Notes: generated from the letters alone by a model not told the origin. 64,000 nucleotides of DNA from Globisporangium splendens (GCA_006386115.1 VFIW01000042.1:434001-498000), one strand, 5' to 3'; shown: positions 41,101-51,733, counted from the first letter of the stretch. Numbers and translations are program-made.

Positions 41101-42777
41101 GATTTCATATTCGGACTTCCAAGAGACAAACACGGACGCAATGGCATCCTTGTGTTTGTGGACCGATTTAGTAAGATGGTGCACCTTACTCCGGTCTCGG
41201 ATAATATCTCGGCAGAGATGACTGCGAAAGTCTTTGTAGACGTGGTGTTCCGTCTACATGGTCTGCCCTCGGAGATCGTATCAGACCGTGACACTCGGTT
41301 TACGTCTAGGTTTTGGCGAACTCTGTTTGGCATTTTGGATACAAAACTATCCATGTCAACAGCAGCACACCCAGAGACAGACGGCCAAACTGAACGAGTG
41401 AATCGTGTCCTTGAAGACGTGTTGCGCAGTTATGCGACGTCTTTCGGAGAGTGGAGTGAGTTTCTCCCTCTCGCAGAGTTTGCGTTGAACAACTCCACGC
41501 ATGTCTCGACAGGTCATACCCCGTTCTATGTGAACTACGGACTCCGCCCGAGAGTGCCAGCGTCACTAGTGGGAGAGGTTTCTACCTTAAGTGGGGGAGA
41601 GACTATGGCTAAGGAGCCACAGTCGGATCTGAATGCTGTCACAGAGTTAAAAGCGAATTTTGACTCGATGAAACCTCTAGACGACATGACAAGTCGCGAG
41701 GAACAGCAAGTCGATGACTTTATTGTGAGGAGACAAGCCGTTGTGAGGTTTGTTCGAGACGCAATTGCAAAGGCTCAGGATCTGCAAAAGGAACAAGCAG
41801 ATAGGAGTGGAAGGAAGAACAAGCAAGTATATAAGATCAATGATCTTGTATTGCTTAGTACGGCTAATCTACGTGAACACGCAGTGTCTAACTTGGGGAG
41901 TTCGAAACTTCTGCCAAGATATATTGGACCGTTCAGGGTAGTTAAATGCAATGGGGATGCCTACACACTAGACATTCCTAAACGCATGCGACTACACCCT
42001 ACGTTCTACGTAGGTAGACTAAAGCCTTACCTTCCAAGTGGGTCAGCGAACCCTATAGAGCCTTTGCCAGACGATCAAGTCGATCCTGAAGTCGCTCCAC
42101 CAGCTCGCGAAGAGTCTGTAACTCATCGCCATGGAGCTTCTTCTCGGCATAAAGGCGCTGAAGCACATCAAAGGACTCGTCCTTTACTGTCTCCAACGCG
42201 AGAAGGCGACCATGATACTCCTTCCGAAGTATCTCAAGAGAAGTCCCTGCCTCTTCCACAGAGCGCAGTAGACGTTCGTGATACGCATCACGAGCTTTCT
42301 CAGCCTTCTGGAGTCGTTCAAGCTCGGCTTGAATCTTCTCGAACCTTTGTTCGAAATGTGACTCCATTGCCGAACGCTGGGCAAGACCATCGAAGAGCAA
42401 GTCGATCTTCGACTCCTGCTCCTTCAACCAGTCTTCGAGGCTTTCGCACCGGTCTTCGAGTACCGCGTTGCGAACTTCAAGAGCCTCGATCTGAGCGCGG
42501 TGAGCACTCTCCCACTTCCAGAGTCGCTCAATCGTTTTCGCGTTCAGCCCCACCTCCTCTGATCGATCATCAGGGAGAGCGTCGTTGGATCGTTGAGTCG
42601 ATAGTCGATCATGAGGATCGATCGACTCGTCGTCGAGGAGAGAAGTCGTTGAACCGTCAACGCTTCTACAGAGTACGGTGGCTTGGCTATCCGCCGGACT
42701 CGGACACGTGGGAACCTCGAGAGACTCTTCAGTCTGATGTTCCCGACGTGGTTCACAGTTACGAACAGAGCTTGTAG
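38086..42777 (+). pseudogene. Pol polyprotein with one nonsense codon in integrase
   Basis: Reached from gag by a -1 shift. Domains in order: aspartic protease (LVDTGASNNFVR, ~38284), a charged linker, reverse transcriptase (~39300-39990; FSAIDLKDGFYQI and YFDDIFVHS), RNase H (HAVCDASDYAIGCALMQ ~40198 to SNILADALSRRPD ~40530), integrase with the HHCC finger (H-x-G-H-L-G ~40910, CEVCQRVK ~41007), a DDE core (MDFIFGLPRDKHGRN ~41098; HPETDGQTERVN ~41370), a long Ser/Pro/Arg-rich linker, and a chromodomain (RWIVESIVDH to YPPDSDTWEP, ~42580-42715). A TGA at 40963-40965 follows RDYY, where the family has Trp before PHMYKW, a single G-to-A change. Otherwise open to 42777. Chromodomains steer integration to modified histone tails. 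Confidence 0.92.
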
Positions 42778-43102
42778 TGCTCTCGCGAGCACTAGAACGA
42801 CGAGAGCCAAGCTCTTTATGATCGTTCTCGAGCGTGCCTCCTAGGTTCCCTAGCAAACGCTCGACAAGATTCTCGTTCTCGAGTCGGACAAACGTCTTCC
42901 ACGACTCGAGCTTCGCTGTGCTGGACTGGCCTGGATCGTCGCTGCCGGACATCTTGCGCCAAAGGAAGAACAACTCCTTGTAGAACCGACGTCCTCCACG
43001 CTTCTTGCGAATAGCGGAGATGTCGTACAAGCCGGGAGTCGTCCGCTGCCGCTTTGGCTCGGGCCGTTCTTCGCGCTTCACTTGGTCGCTTGATCGCTTC
43101 AT
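42053..43102 (-). CDS. antisense coiled-coil ORF in the retrotransposon
   Basis: 349 aa from an ATG at 43102, antisense to the integrase linker, the chromodomain and the untranslated stretch before the 3' LTR. The N-terminus is basic (MKRSSDQVKREERPEPKRQR, a likely nuclear signal), the middle is polar, and residues ~210-349 form a long uninterrupted coiled coil (ALEVRNAVLEDRCESLEDWL; ELERLQKAEKARDAYHERLL; LRELVERLQDRLDRLAKAL). Only ~310 bp of it lies outside pol, yet the coiled coil falls exactly where pol is a low-complexity linker, suggesting the antisense protein is the constrained one. Transcription from the 3' LTR in antisense would be needed. Antisense ORFs between integrase and 3' LTR are known in some plant Ty3/gypsy lineages; whether this is homologous is unknown. 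Confidence 0.55.
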   Translation of the reverse strand: MKRSSDQVKREERPEPKRQRTTPGLYDISAIRKKRGGRRFYKELFFLWRKMSGSDDPGQSSTAKLESWKTFVRLENENLVERLLGNLGGTLENDHKELGSRRSSARESTTSSVRNCEPRREHQTEESLEVPTCPSPADSQATVLCRSVDGSTTSLLDDESIDPHDRLSTQRSNDALPDDRSEEVGLNAKTIERLWKWESAHRAQIEALEVRNAVLEDRCESLEDWLKEQESKIDLLFDGLAQRSAMESHFEQRFEKIQAELERLQKAEKARDAYHERLLRSVEEAGTSLEILRKEYHGRLLALETVKDESFDVLQRLYAEKKLHGDELQTLRELVERLQDRLDRLAKAL

Positions 43103-43165
43103 GGTCAATTGGAAAGTGAGAGCGGGTGCCTCTTCCGAGAGAAGTAAAGTCCGTGATGGAACTTT

Positions 43166-43178
43166 AAGGGAGGGATGA
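43166..43178 (+). other. polypurine tract
   Basis: AAGGGAGGGATGA directly before the 3' LTR, the plus-strand primer site. Confidence 0.7.
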
Positions 43179-43782
43179 TGTAATGGGCTAAGGCTGCCAT
43201 TACATGCAAGGTGGCTCTTTGTGTGTGTCACACACCACCTGATGCGCGCATTGTGGGTGCGAAGATATTGGGTGAAACACATAAAAGTGATCCCCACATG
43301 CACAGGTGACGTCATCGTCTGATGTCAGAGCAATCTGTGTCTGAGTTGAGTGTTGGTCGCTCGCAATCATTGAGATTCGGCGTGATTACGCACAACAGTA
43401 CTCTAGACACGTGAGTGATGGTTCCTACTTGGGAAACTGCACTGGTGATGAGACCGACGTGTGTCTGCCACCTAAAGTGTGGCGCGAGCCAATCACTTTG
43501 CAGGGAATTTTCCACGGGACTTCAAGTTCAAGTTTCTCGAAGATCCACTGGGTTCAACCTCAGTGTACCCAAGGTTTTATATATCAGATTCATAGGTTTT
43601 ATTGTGCATGTTTAGGTTTTAGTTATAAAACCTGTAGGAGCCCTAGTGGTGTTTTACATGTAGTGTCAGGAACCATAAGCTCATTTCAATTCAGTTGCAT
43701 TTTGCCAAGTTCCCCTCAAGTCTTCCTCTTCAAGCGCAAGCGTGCGTGCCGTGTTTGAGGCTGTCTCGGATAGCCTCTTACA
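43179..43782 (+). repeat. 3' LTR of the chromodomain element
   Basis: 604 bp, same ends as the 5' LTR but with several differences (CCACCTGATGCGCGCATTG; AAAGTGTGGCGCGAGCC), so the pair is not freshly inserted or comes from two copies. Confidence 0.92.
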
Positions 43783-45457
43783 CCAACTGCTGCGTGTACT
43801 CACGGAGGAACTTGCTTTGGAGAGGCGGGTAGCGACGCGGCTTTCAACGGAACGGGACAGCACCTTCACGAAGCTGAACCCTCAATTGTTCCAACCTCGC
43901 AGCATCGTCATGCAGTATCTTGAGACGCCAGCAGTCTTGAAACTCACGGACTAGCTTGGTCAACTCGCTGCGGCAGTCGAGTGGGAAGCCATTGGCTATC
44001 GCGTCGTCCACCATTCGCATAAGGAGATGCCCCAGTTCCTCGTCGTTGTCAACACCGAGAGACGGCTCATCGGGAAGGTCGTCCGCAGTGTCTTCATTAT
44101 TTGGCGCGACAGCAAGCTGCTCAAACATCCGCTCGATGTCGATGCCCAATGCCTTCAGCGTCCTGCGGCCCAATAGGAACTCATCGCTCGGTCCGTCAAG
44201 GACAAGACAAGTTACGTCGCGCACGTTCACAATTCCAGCCGCTGTCGCAATCTTCAAATCCACCGTCGCCTCCATATTGCACAGTGATTGGCGCCCGTCC
44301 GCGAATTCCACGAGAACAGGCGTCGGCAACGTCCTCATCGACACGCTGCTTCCCAGCTCCTGTAGCTCGGTTACGACGTGCAATGGGATCACGTTGCTGT
44401 CTGCACCACTGTCGGGACAAAACGGCACTTCGATCAAGTCGTTCAGTTTTGCAGAGAGTTGACGACCTCCGGTCGAGGCGATTACAGCCAATCGCTTCAC
44501 ACGGTCTTTGCGGTTGCTTCGCATGTCACGCATCTTTACGTGCGCTTCCTCCTTCTGCGCCTCGGTTGCAACAGGACAGTCCCTCAACCAGTGCGAGCCC
44601 TTGCAGACCCAACAACCAGTCCGCGGTGGCTCACTTTTCGACACGTTTGGAGTTGGCGCACGCCGGGTGTCCAAACGCGAAACGCCTGACACCCTCCCTT
44701 GCTCCCCGCGTTTGAGAGGCTCAGAAATTTTCTTCCCGTCATTCCTCGCGTCCAGCTTTTTGAACTCCATGCTCATGGTGTGGTAGTGCTGCTGCAGCGC
44801 GGCTCGCTCTCTCAGCAACTCGTAGAGACTCACGTCGTCCGCGAGAACCTCATGACACCCAGCCTCGATCATGCGTTTAACCTCCACCTTCAACATCTCT
44901 GGTTGAACGGATTCGAGTAGGAGCTTGCAGCGCTGCTTCATTCACTTCTTCAGCGGTATGGCGCTCTGACCGGTCCCCAGGATTGCAGCAAAGCCATTAT
45001 CCTTGACGATCTGGTTGAAGTCCGAGAAGTACTGCAGAATGCGAGCGTCACTGTCGTCTTCCTTCATGTTCATGCGGAGTCTCTCCTTGAAAAACTGCTG
45101 GATGTCTGGGACGTGAGCGTTCTTCAACTTTCCGCAGCGATTGCTGAAGAGCGCCGTGAGGTCCACGTCCGTGATCTCCGCCACCTCCTTCTTTAGCTCA
45201 TAGCGGGCGAGAATGGACAGGATCTCGACAGTGCAGCTGCTCTTGACGCTAACAACAATGCCATCCACTGATTCTCCCGTGACAGCACAATGCTCAGCGA
45301 TCCGAGCCAAGTAGTGCTCGCGCTCGTTGCTCCACTTCACCAAAGCGGCTTGGCTCCAAGAGGCAAGCTTGGGGGCGGAGATAAACTCGTACACAGGCTG
45401 CAGGATCGTCATATCGATATCTCCGTCGCTGTCGAGACAGTACATGCCCTTGCTCAT
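43783..45457 (-). pseudogene. gag-protease fragment of a third LTR element
   Basis: Minus strand, one frame from the ATG at 45457 (MSKGMYCLDSDGDIDM) to the LTR at 43783. It holds a gag-like region (ISAPKLASWSQAALVKWSN, ~27-45), a zinc knuckle CWVCKGSHWLRDCP (C-x2-C-x3-H-x4-C), and a retropepsin-like domain (FCPDSGADSNVIPLHVV; DEFLLGRRTLKALGID). Two in-frame TGAs interrupt it: 44942-44944 after PLKK and 43844-43846 after VPFR; the frame continues past both (KPRRYPPLQSKFLREYTQQL) to the LTR junction, beyond which RT is missing. Inactive. Orientation is opposite to the two elements on its left. Confidence 0.85.
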
Positions 45458-46646
45458 TGTGCTTGCTGAGTGCTTGATGCGTGCAGAGTGCTTGGTGCGT
45501 GCAATTCAACGGGCTTGTGCGTGATTCTGAATGCCAAAAGTCGACTTTGTGGCGAATCGTGCTTATTGCTGAGGATGCAAGTTGAATTGTGTTTTAAAAG
45601 AAACAGAACTGCTGTGCCGAGTCGCTGCACTTCCCAGCGGCTCGGACTTGCTCCTATTTGCATGGTGGTTGCTGTTCTGCTCCAACGAGAGCTACTGAGG
45701 CAGATGACTAATTACTTGGTAATGACTCACTCCCACGATGACGAATTACACTGGATGAGTCACAACGCATAGTGATTCACCTGCGACTTCGACTCTGGCG
45801 TGCGCAAAGCTGAACAGATCACCACAGTTTGCCTTGTTCCATCGACTTTGTTTTGCTGTTTGTTGTAGCTGAATGCGCTAAGTGTGGTTTACTCTGGTAA
45901 GGTCGAGGCACCTTGGAGTGTGCACCTCTCGTCCCACTCAATAGACATTTCAGGAAGAAAAAAGCGCTAAAACGTCCAAATATCGATTGCTCCTCAAAAA
46001 CAAGCTCGAAACCATTCGTTACTATAATAGAGGAGGCATGCTCATGAGTGACTTTGGTTGCAAATGGCTGCAGCCAAGCTTCAGCAACCTGTTGGCAAGT
46101 TAGGATAGAAATTCGCCTAAGTTTCACGAGCGTCAATCTTGGCACCAGATCGAGTACTTCAAGTACGCTCAACAGTAAACAGGCAGTGGATCCGAATTGT
46201 AACCACCTCTCGAATATATGGTTTGACACTACCACACAAAATGCTTGGCGTCTTGGAATTAGGCTGGCAACCTCTCGAATGCTCCACATACACATCAAGC
46301 ACGCAATACCCACTTTGAGACCGCCACGCTCAAGCTTCTGCATTCGCAAAGCAGCAGACCTCGGAAAAATCATTTCAATATAGTAGTATTTGGCATTTGA
46401 GACTGCAATCAGAATGAGAAGGATGCACTGCTCGCTTCAATTTATCATTTTTAGGCTTTGCAACATGAAATCTGTATTTATTTGTCAGTTGTTTTCAAGT
46501 TGGCGATTTTGACAGATGGGAATCGAGCGATCACGATTGATTTGATTTGTTTACGGGCACAACAATAAGCAGGTCGCATGGATACATGCCACCTGCCACG
46601 CACGACAATTCTCAACATGTCGTCAACAACACGCAAGAGCGAGAGC
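45458..46646. other. intergenic, one weak minus-strand ORF
   Basis: Contains short direct repeats of the GTGCTTGATGCGTGCAGA type at 45465-45500. A 184-codon minus-strand stretch (45819-46373) has hydrophobic, leucine-rich content (CLLLSVLEVLDLVPRLTLV) but no recognised family and no initiator; I do not call it a gene. Confidence 0.35.
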
Positions 46647-46660
46647 TCATTCCCGCATTC
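46647..46660 (+). promoter_or_regulatory. oomycete initiator for the first thioesterase gene
   Basis: TCATTCCCGCATTC, 50 nt before the ATG at 46710, a close match to YCAYTYYNCAWTTT. Confidence 0.65.
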
Positions 46661-46709
46661 GCGCGCTCTGACGCACTCCTGAAGCCCAGCCTCACCAGAA
46701 TCATCGACT

Positions 46710-47693
46710 ATGGCTGTCTCTCCAGCATCTCCCGCTCCAAGAAGCGAGCTCCCCGTGTTCTTCTTCCACGGCGCGACCATGGACGCAAGCTCTGGGGACA
46801 TGATGGCAGCCAAACTCAAGGAAGAGGGACGCCAATTTGTCGCGTTGTCGTTCGCCTCCGGTCCCGAGTCTGCTCGTTCGTTGCATGAACAAGTGTCGCT
46901 CGCGATTGCTCAGATTCGGTCCATTGTGAAGGGCGACGTCCGCTTCGACAACGGCTACATTTTCGTTGGGTTCTCGCTTGGAGGCATGATCGCACGAGCC
47001 GTGATTGAAGAAATGGACGACCACAAGGTCCGCAGACTCGTCAGTGTTGCTGGTGTCGCCAACGGTGCGTTCTTCGGACCTCAGCCAGAAGACCAGCGCG
47101 CACTCATCGCATTCATCGATTACCTCGCGCCTCGAATGATTGTGGACACTGACTTCGACTTGAGTAAGTATGGACTAGCAGAGTACGCCGGCAACTGCCA
47201 GTACGAGCTCGAGGTATTTGCACGGACTCACCCAGAGCTCCAAGGAAAGTTGTCGATTCTCAATGTTTCGCGCTCGCCAGTGACGAATGACTTCCTCGCT
47301 CACAACGACTTTTTGCCCAAGTTTAACAACCTCATTCCGACCTCGACCGATGAAGAGATGCATGACCAGCAGCGTCGTCGTGCAAACTACTTGAAACTCG
47401 AGCAAGCGCATTACGTAGGTTCGCCAGACGATGAGGTGGTAGGGCCATGGCAGACATCCATTCTTGGTCGCTACAGCGAGCTGGACTCGGTCGAGGATAT
47501 TCCGACCAAGTTTGCGTCCTTGGCTGTGGTAGACATGAATGACACTACTGAGTACCAGCAAGACACGTATGGTCTGAAAACGCTGGATGCCCGCGGCGGA
47601 CTGTTCCGGCACATTGTGCCTGGCGTACCACATCTGGACTGGGTTATCAATGGCGACGTGTACGATATGCATCTTTCCCCGCTTTTGGGCTAA
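46710..47693 (+). CDS. palmitoyl-protein thioesterase-like hydrolase, no signal peptide
   Basis: 327 aa alpha/beta-hydrolase of the palmitoyl-protein thioesterase type. LPVFFFHGAT (~14-23) is the first strand and oxyanion loop; the nucleophile is Ser89 in GFSLGG; Asp240 (GSPDDEVVGPW) and His308 (GVPHLDW) complete the triad; TTEYQQDTYGLKTLDARGG is a well-kept late motif. The family removes palmitate from cysteine residues of proteins, normally in lysosomes. This copy lacks the N-terminal signal its convergent neighbour has, so it is probably cytosolic. The elbow is GFSLGG rather than the GxSQGG of classical PPT1. Start supported by an initiator 50 nt upstream. Confidence 0.85.
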   Translation: MAVSPASPAPRSELPVFFFHGATMDASSGDMMAAKLKEEGRQFVALSFASGPESARSLHEQVSLAIAQIRSIVKGDVRFDNGYIFVGFSLGGMIARAVIEEMDDHKVRRLVSVAGVANGAFFGPQPEDQRALIAFIDYLAPRMIVDTDFDLSKYGLAEYAGNCQYELEVFARTHPELQGKLSILNVSRSPVTNDFLAHNDFLPKFNNLIPTSTDEEMHDQQRRRANYLKLEQAHYVGSPDDEVVGPWQTSILGRYSELDSVEDIPTKFASLAVVDMNDTTEYQQDTYGLKTLDARGGLFRHIVPGVPHLDWVINGDVYDMHLSPLLG

Positions 47694-47992
47694 TCGTATC
47701 GGTGTCAAGGTGCTCCAATAGTAACCCAAACACCATCCGCCCAGAGATTAAGTGTTGATGTCATCACACTCTTTTTCGTAAATGAGTTCACTGCGTATAC
47801 ATGCACGATAAAACATGATCAGTGTCGATGGGAAAAAGAAACGTGTGTGCGCATTTACCATGTCTGGTTAGTGCCACCTGGAAACCTCCTTGCATCAGAA
47901 AATTGAAAAATGCCTAGTCATCCATTACTTTGGGACGATTAACGACTCGCTCTTGTTCTCAACTCTACCAAGAACCGCATCGCCAACAGATC
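47694..47992. other. short convergent intergenic region
   Basis: Separates the 3' ends of the two thioesterase genes. No structure is seen apart from A/T-rich stretches. Confidence 0.5.
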
Positions 47993-49174
47993 TCAGAGAA
48001 GTGGGTAGATGTGCTGGCCATAAGTCGTCTTGAACGAGCACGTTTGCGCCGTGGCATATGTGGTCGAGTCAGCCACCCAGCAGCTGTGGGGCACATGCGC
48101 CACGGTGTGCAAGAAGAGTCCGCCGCGCGAGTCCAACGTTTTCAGTCCATACGTGTCTTCTTGGTACTCGGTCGTGTCTTTCACGTCCAAGATGCGGAGC
48201 GAGCTAAACTTGGTCTTGAGCTCGTCCACGCTGCTGAGCAGACTGTATTGTCCCAAGATCGAGGTTTGCCACGGCGCGACGATTCCGTCATCTGGGGACG
48301 CGAAAAAGTGCGCGTTCTCGAGCTTCAGGAAATTCGTACGGCGCCTCTCTTGGTTTATCGTGCAGTTCGAGTTTTGTTGTGCGCATGAATTGATATTGTT
48401 GAGCTCCGGGAGGAATGTGAAGGAAGCCACCCACGCCTCTTGAACAGGGGATCGCGCTAAGTTGAACAGCGAGTACTTGTTCTGCAACTCAAGGTGAGCG
48501 CTAGCAAACATGTCAAAGTCGTACTGGTACTTGCCTCGGAAATCGTTTGGCCACGTGTACTTGGTCAAGTCCCAGACTGACGACGGCACCATGCTTCGCC
48601 CTAACCCGTTCGTGAACACGAGCGACGGCACGGTATCCGCTGGCTGGGGGCCAAAGAAGACGCCGTTCACGACGCCCGCGAGACTGATAAACGTCTTGAC
48701 TTGGTGGTCATCCATCTCCTGAATCACAGCTCTCGCCAGCATGCCGCCCTGCGAGTGGCCAATGAAGATGTACCCATTCTCATAAAGGCGCGAGTCGTTG
48801 CTCACAATCTTGCGGATGTCCGTGATCGCGAGCTGGACCTGGTCCTTCAGTGCGCGCGTCGAGCACTGGTCGTTGCAGAACGCGAGCGTGTTGACCACGC
48901 GTCCCTCGGCCGTCAGGTTCGCCGCGATGTTCAGCCCCGACTTGTCGTTCGAGAGCACGCCGTGGAAGAAAAACACCGGGAGCTTCGCCGAAAGAGCTGT
49001 TGGAGTTGACACATTCGGTTGCACGGATGGCTGAGACGCGACCGCAGCGTTCAGACGATAGGCACTCGGGGAGCGGACGATCTGGCGCCTGCCACACACG
49101 TCGCTCACCGCCAGCAGCAGCAGCCACACGCACAGCGCGAGCCGAGGCGGAAACCCACTGCGCGCCATTCTCAT
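47993..49174 (-). CDS. secreted palmitoyl-protein thioesterase-like hydrolase
   Basis: 393 aa from the ATG at 49174; a second ATG (MARSGF, 49168) serves equally. A signal peptide (LALCVWLLLLAVSDVCG, ~11-27) is followed by a ~45-residue spacer and the hydrolase domain: LPVFFFHGVL, nucleophile Ser141 in IGHSQGG, Asp295 (ASPDDGIVAPW), His363 (HVPHSCW). It keeps the GHSQGG elbow of true PPT1. Several N-glycosylation sites (NVS, NLT, NDS, NCT) agree with a secreted or lysosomal protein. It is a paralogue of the gene at 46710 (shared RAVIxEMDDH, SPDD, TTEYQxDTYGLKTLD) in tail-to-tail orientation. The cysteine-rich insert INSCAQQNSNCTINQ is absent from the paralogue. Confidence 0.87.
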   Translation of the reverse strand: MRMARSGFPPRLALCVWLLLLAVSDVCGRRQIVRSPSAYRLNAAVASQPSVQPNVSTPTALSAKLPVFFFHGVLSNDKSGLNIAANLTAEGRVVNTLAFCNDQCSTRALKDQVQLAITDIRKIVSNDSRLYENGYIFIGHSQGGMLARAVIQEMDDHQVKTFISLAGVVNGVFFGPQPADTVPSLVFTNGLGRSMVPSSVWDLTKYTWPNDFRGKYQYDFDMFASAHLELQNKYSLFNLARSPVQEAWVASFTFLPELNNINSCAQQNSNCTINQERRRTNFLKLENAHFFASPDDGIVAPWQTSILGQYSLLSSVDELKTKFSSLRILDVKDTTEYQEDTYGLKTLDSRGGLFLHTVAHVPHSCWVADSTTYATAQTCSFKTTYGQHIYPLL

Positions 49175-51733
49175 TGTCGATTTCTGTGACCCACGCACAG
49201 TGCACGGGAACGCTACAGTACTCGCTTTTCAAAAGTGTGTGGACAGACAGCAACGAAAGCCACAGAGAAGAACGCTCTAAGAAATGGGTACAGCCGCTTA
49301 TGGACTTTGTAAAGGCTTGAGGTATTGAGGACATTATTAGTTAGTTGGCTTGAATGATAAAAGAAGCATCATTATGCTTCTTGTAGAGGCTGCGACATTT
49401 ATCGAGAAATCAGATTAGAGGATGGTTGTCAATTTTGCAGATGGCGTAAGCATCATGTGTGCAATAGGTATCAGGTGGTCTGAGTCAGTGAAAATTGCGT
49501 ATTTTACGCAAGAATCAGGAACACAATTAAATGAATGAAGCGAATTAATTGTAGAGCTGCAAAAACAGTTCGGTCAAAAAATTAACTTCGTCGTTTTCCA
49601 CCCACACTCATTGCGCTCGACCGACTCTCGCAGCTCAGAACCCACTGCACAATGAAGACGATCAGCTCCACCGACAAGGGGGTCTCGATCTGGAAGCTTT
49701 CAAATTCAATCTTTCAGAAGCTTGGTATCCCTGACCCTAAGACGAATTCGGGAACTCGAGGTTGGTCAGACCAATGTGACACCCAACTGCTGCTGATATG
49801 GGCCAAAAGGACAATGACTCGAAGCGGTTTCTAAAGTCTCTCTCTCTGTTGTATCGGGATCTACCAACAAAGAGTGCACTCTGAAAGGTTCGTAGGTTTA
49901 CTTCAACCACCCACAACGGAACGCCTTTAGCATTAAAGTCGACAAGCAACACCCATGTCGACTACGAACTGCATCCTTTTTCGTCGACGAAAGAAGCAGC
50001 CATAGCATTCAGAAGGAATCGCCGCGTCTTGCTTTCGATGACTTTCAATAGTCTACTCAGCAGCACTTGTAAGTACAAAGGTCCTGTACCGTAATCTTGT
50101 ATTCAACTACCAATGTTGCTCGTTCGTTGTTGAAAGCACAAACGAGCGCAACTGCGCGGTGCTTCTCAGAATGCGATGGTCCACGTCGGATACAGGATAC
50201 ACTGGGTGGCGGATGCTCTAGAAGATTTGCTGCCTTTTCGCACGGCTTTTGGGTTGTACAAGGTAAAGCGTGCACTGAACGATGTGGTTCTGCGCCGTCG
50301 AGGAAAAGGGCAAGCGTCCATCACGTTGCTTCATGACGGGTTGTTGAGAAAGGCAATTGCGCAACTTACACTGTGCCACCGCTCTTGGAAATGCGTAAAA
50401 GGGATACTAACGCACATTGTACTGAGTATCTGATAAACAAAGGCTTGGCCATGTTGGCGGATATATTCAATCACAAACGTTGTTGGAGGGCACACACTCA
50501 CACTGTCATACACGCCGCGCACCTGGCACGATGGCGAATGCGAAAATGCAAATGCGACGCTGCCGTTTTGGTTTCATGGACATCTCAGCTACAGCACCAC
50601 ATCGCATCCAGGAAAAGGTCCACGAAGCAAATGAATACCGTGGTACGAAGAATTAATTAATTCGTTCACTTTCTGACCTTTCTCTGCATGTTGCAAGGTG
50701 GTGATGATGCCGTAAATGAGCATAAAAAGGTCAATTCACAAAGCTCTTCGAGCATGCTCTCCGTTGATTGCGCGGGTCGTTTTGCACTCGAGAAGGTGTG
50801 AGCCCTTCCCTGCGAATCTCGATTGTTTAGTCTGTGAATACAATGTATTCTCGTGCGTCGGCGAACTCGCCCATCCGCGCAAACTCAATCATGCAATATA
50901 GAAAAGTCTGTGGCGCAAACACACGCCTGATCCGCTGAAATGCGTGCCTCGCACAGTGTAATAAAAGGCGACAAACCAATGTGTACATTCTCCAGAAGCT
51001 GCAGCACAATCACCGCTATGATGGGCTCAGGTCCCTGGCACCGCCACCTCCTTCCCCATCATCTACCTTGGCGCGTTTGACGTACCGTTAGGTACTTGAC
51101 GCTTCCCGCGAAACATGGCGCATATTTCTTACTCTGAGCACGCTTGCAATGATGAGTGAACCTACAACAGCCCTCAGCATTCTTCCTTTCGCTGAAAAAG
51201 AGTAGAAAAGTACAGATCTCGTCGCAGTGAAACCAGGTCTGAGTTTGTTCATTCAACCACGCTGTTTCTTTATTCTGCCTGCATGCAAACAGCCGGCAAT
51301 CTCCCCATCCTCGTTGTCGTCGCGGCAACACTATTATACCTTTCACGCCAGAAGAGGAGGGTGTAATCGCCACGCATACATGAGGCACTTGTGAGAAATC
51401 TCTTCCCATCCCCAGGAGATTAACTGACAGTGGGAGTACAACGCATTCGTCCGCATGTCACCTTATGAATCACTTGGGTCGAGTATACGCTGCTTGTCCC
51501 GCATGATGATGGGCCCTACACTTGCCTGTCGAGAACCCTGACTTTCTGGTGCCATGGCGCACAGTCTCCAGTCTCATCTCCTTCACTGTTCTTTCTTTTC
51601 ACGACACCACCAGCTTCTATCACGCAACAACCAACACCACGACCTCCCTCCCTGATCATCCGCCTACCAGCGAATACACAGAGCCTCCCTCCATCTTGCC
51701 ACCGAGTCCAGATCTGGCATTCTCCCGTTGGCC
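49175..51733. other. large intergenic region
   Basis: About 2.5 kb without a convincing gene. At 49652 an ATG follows a leader with an initiator-like CACTCATTGCGCTCG (~49605) and begins MKTISSTDKGVSIWK, but the frame closes after 60 codons; it may be the stump of a lost gene. An 80-codon stretch near 50176-50433 has no recognised family. The rest shows nothing. Confidence 0.35.

Larger units (their letters stand above)
36342..43782 (+). mobile_element. chromodomain Ty3/gypsy retrotransposon, nearly complete
   Basis: 7.44 kb: 5' LTR, primer site, gag, -1 frameshift signal, pol (protease-RT-RNase H-integrase-chromodomain), antisense ORF, polypurine tract, 3' LTR. It is a chromovirus by its C-terminal chromodomain and RT-RNase H-integrase order. 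One nonsense codon in integrase makes this copy defective. The flanking 5-mers (CCTTG left, CCAAC right) do not match, and the two LTRs differ at several places (e.g. 36409-36425 against 43241-43255), so it is likely a recombinant of two copies. Confidence 0.92.

Noticed and set aside
26831..44944. Alternative genetic code with TGA as Trp
   Set aside because: TGA occurs at Trp positions only in mobile elements, while intact genes here use TGG for Trp and normal stops.
47993..49198. Longer N-terminus for the secreted thioesterase, starting at 49198
   Set aside because: The first codon there is GTG; the first ATG is at 49174 and directly precedes the signal peptide.
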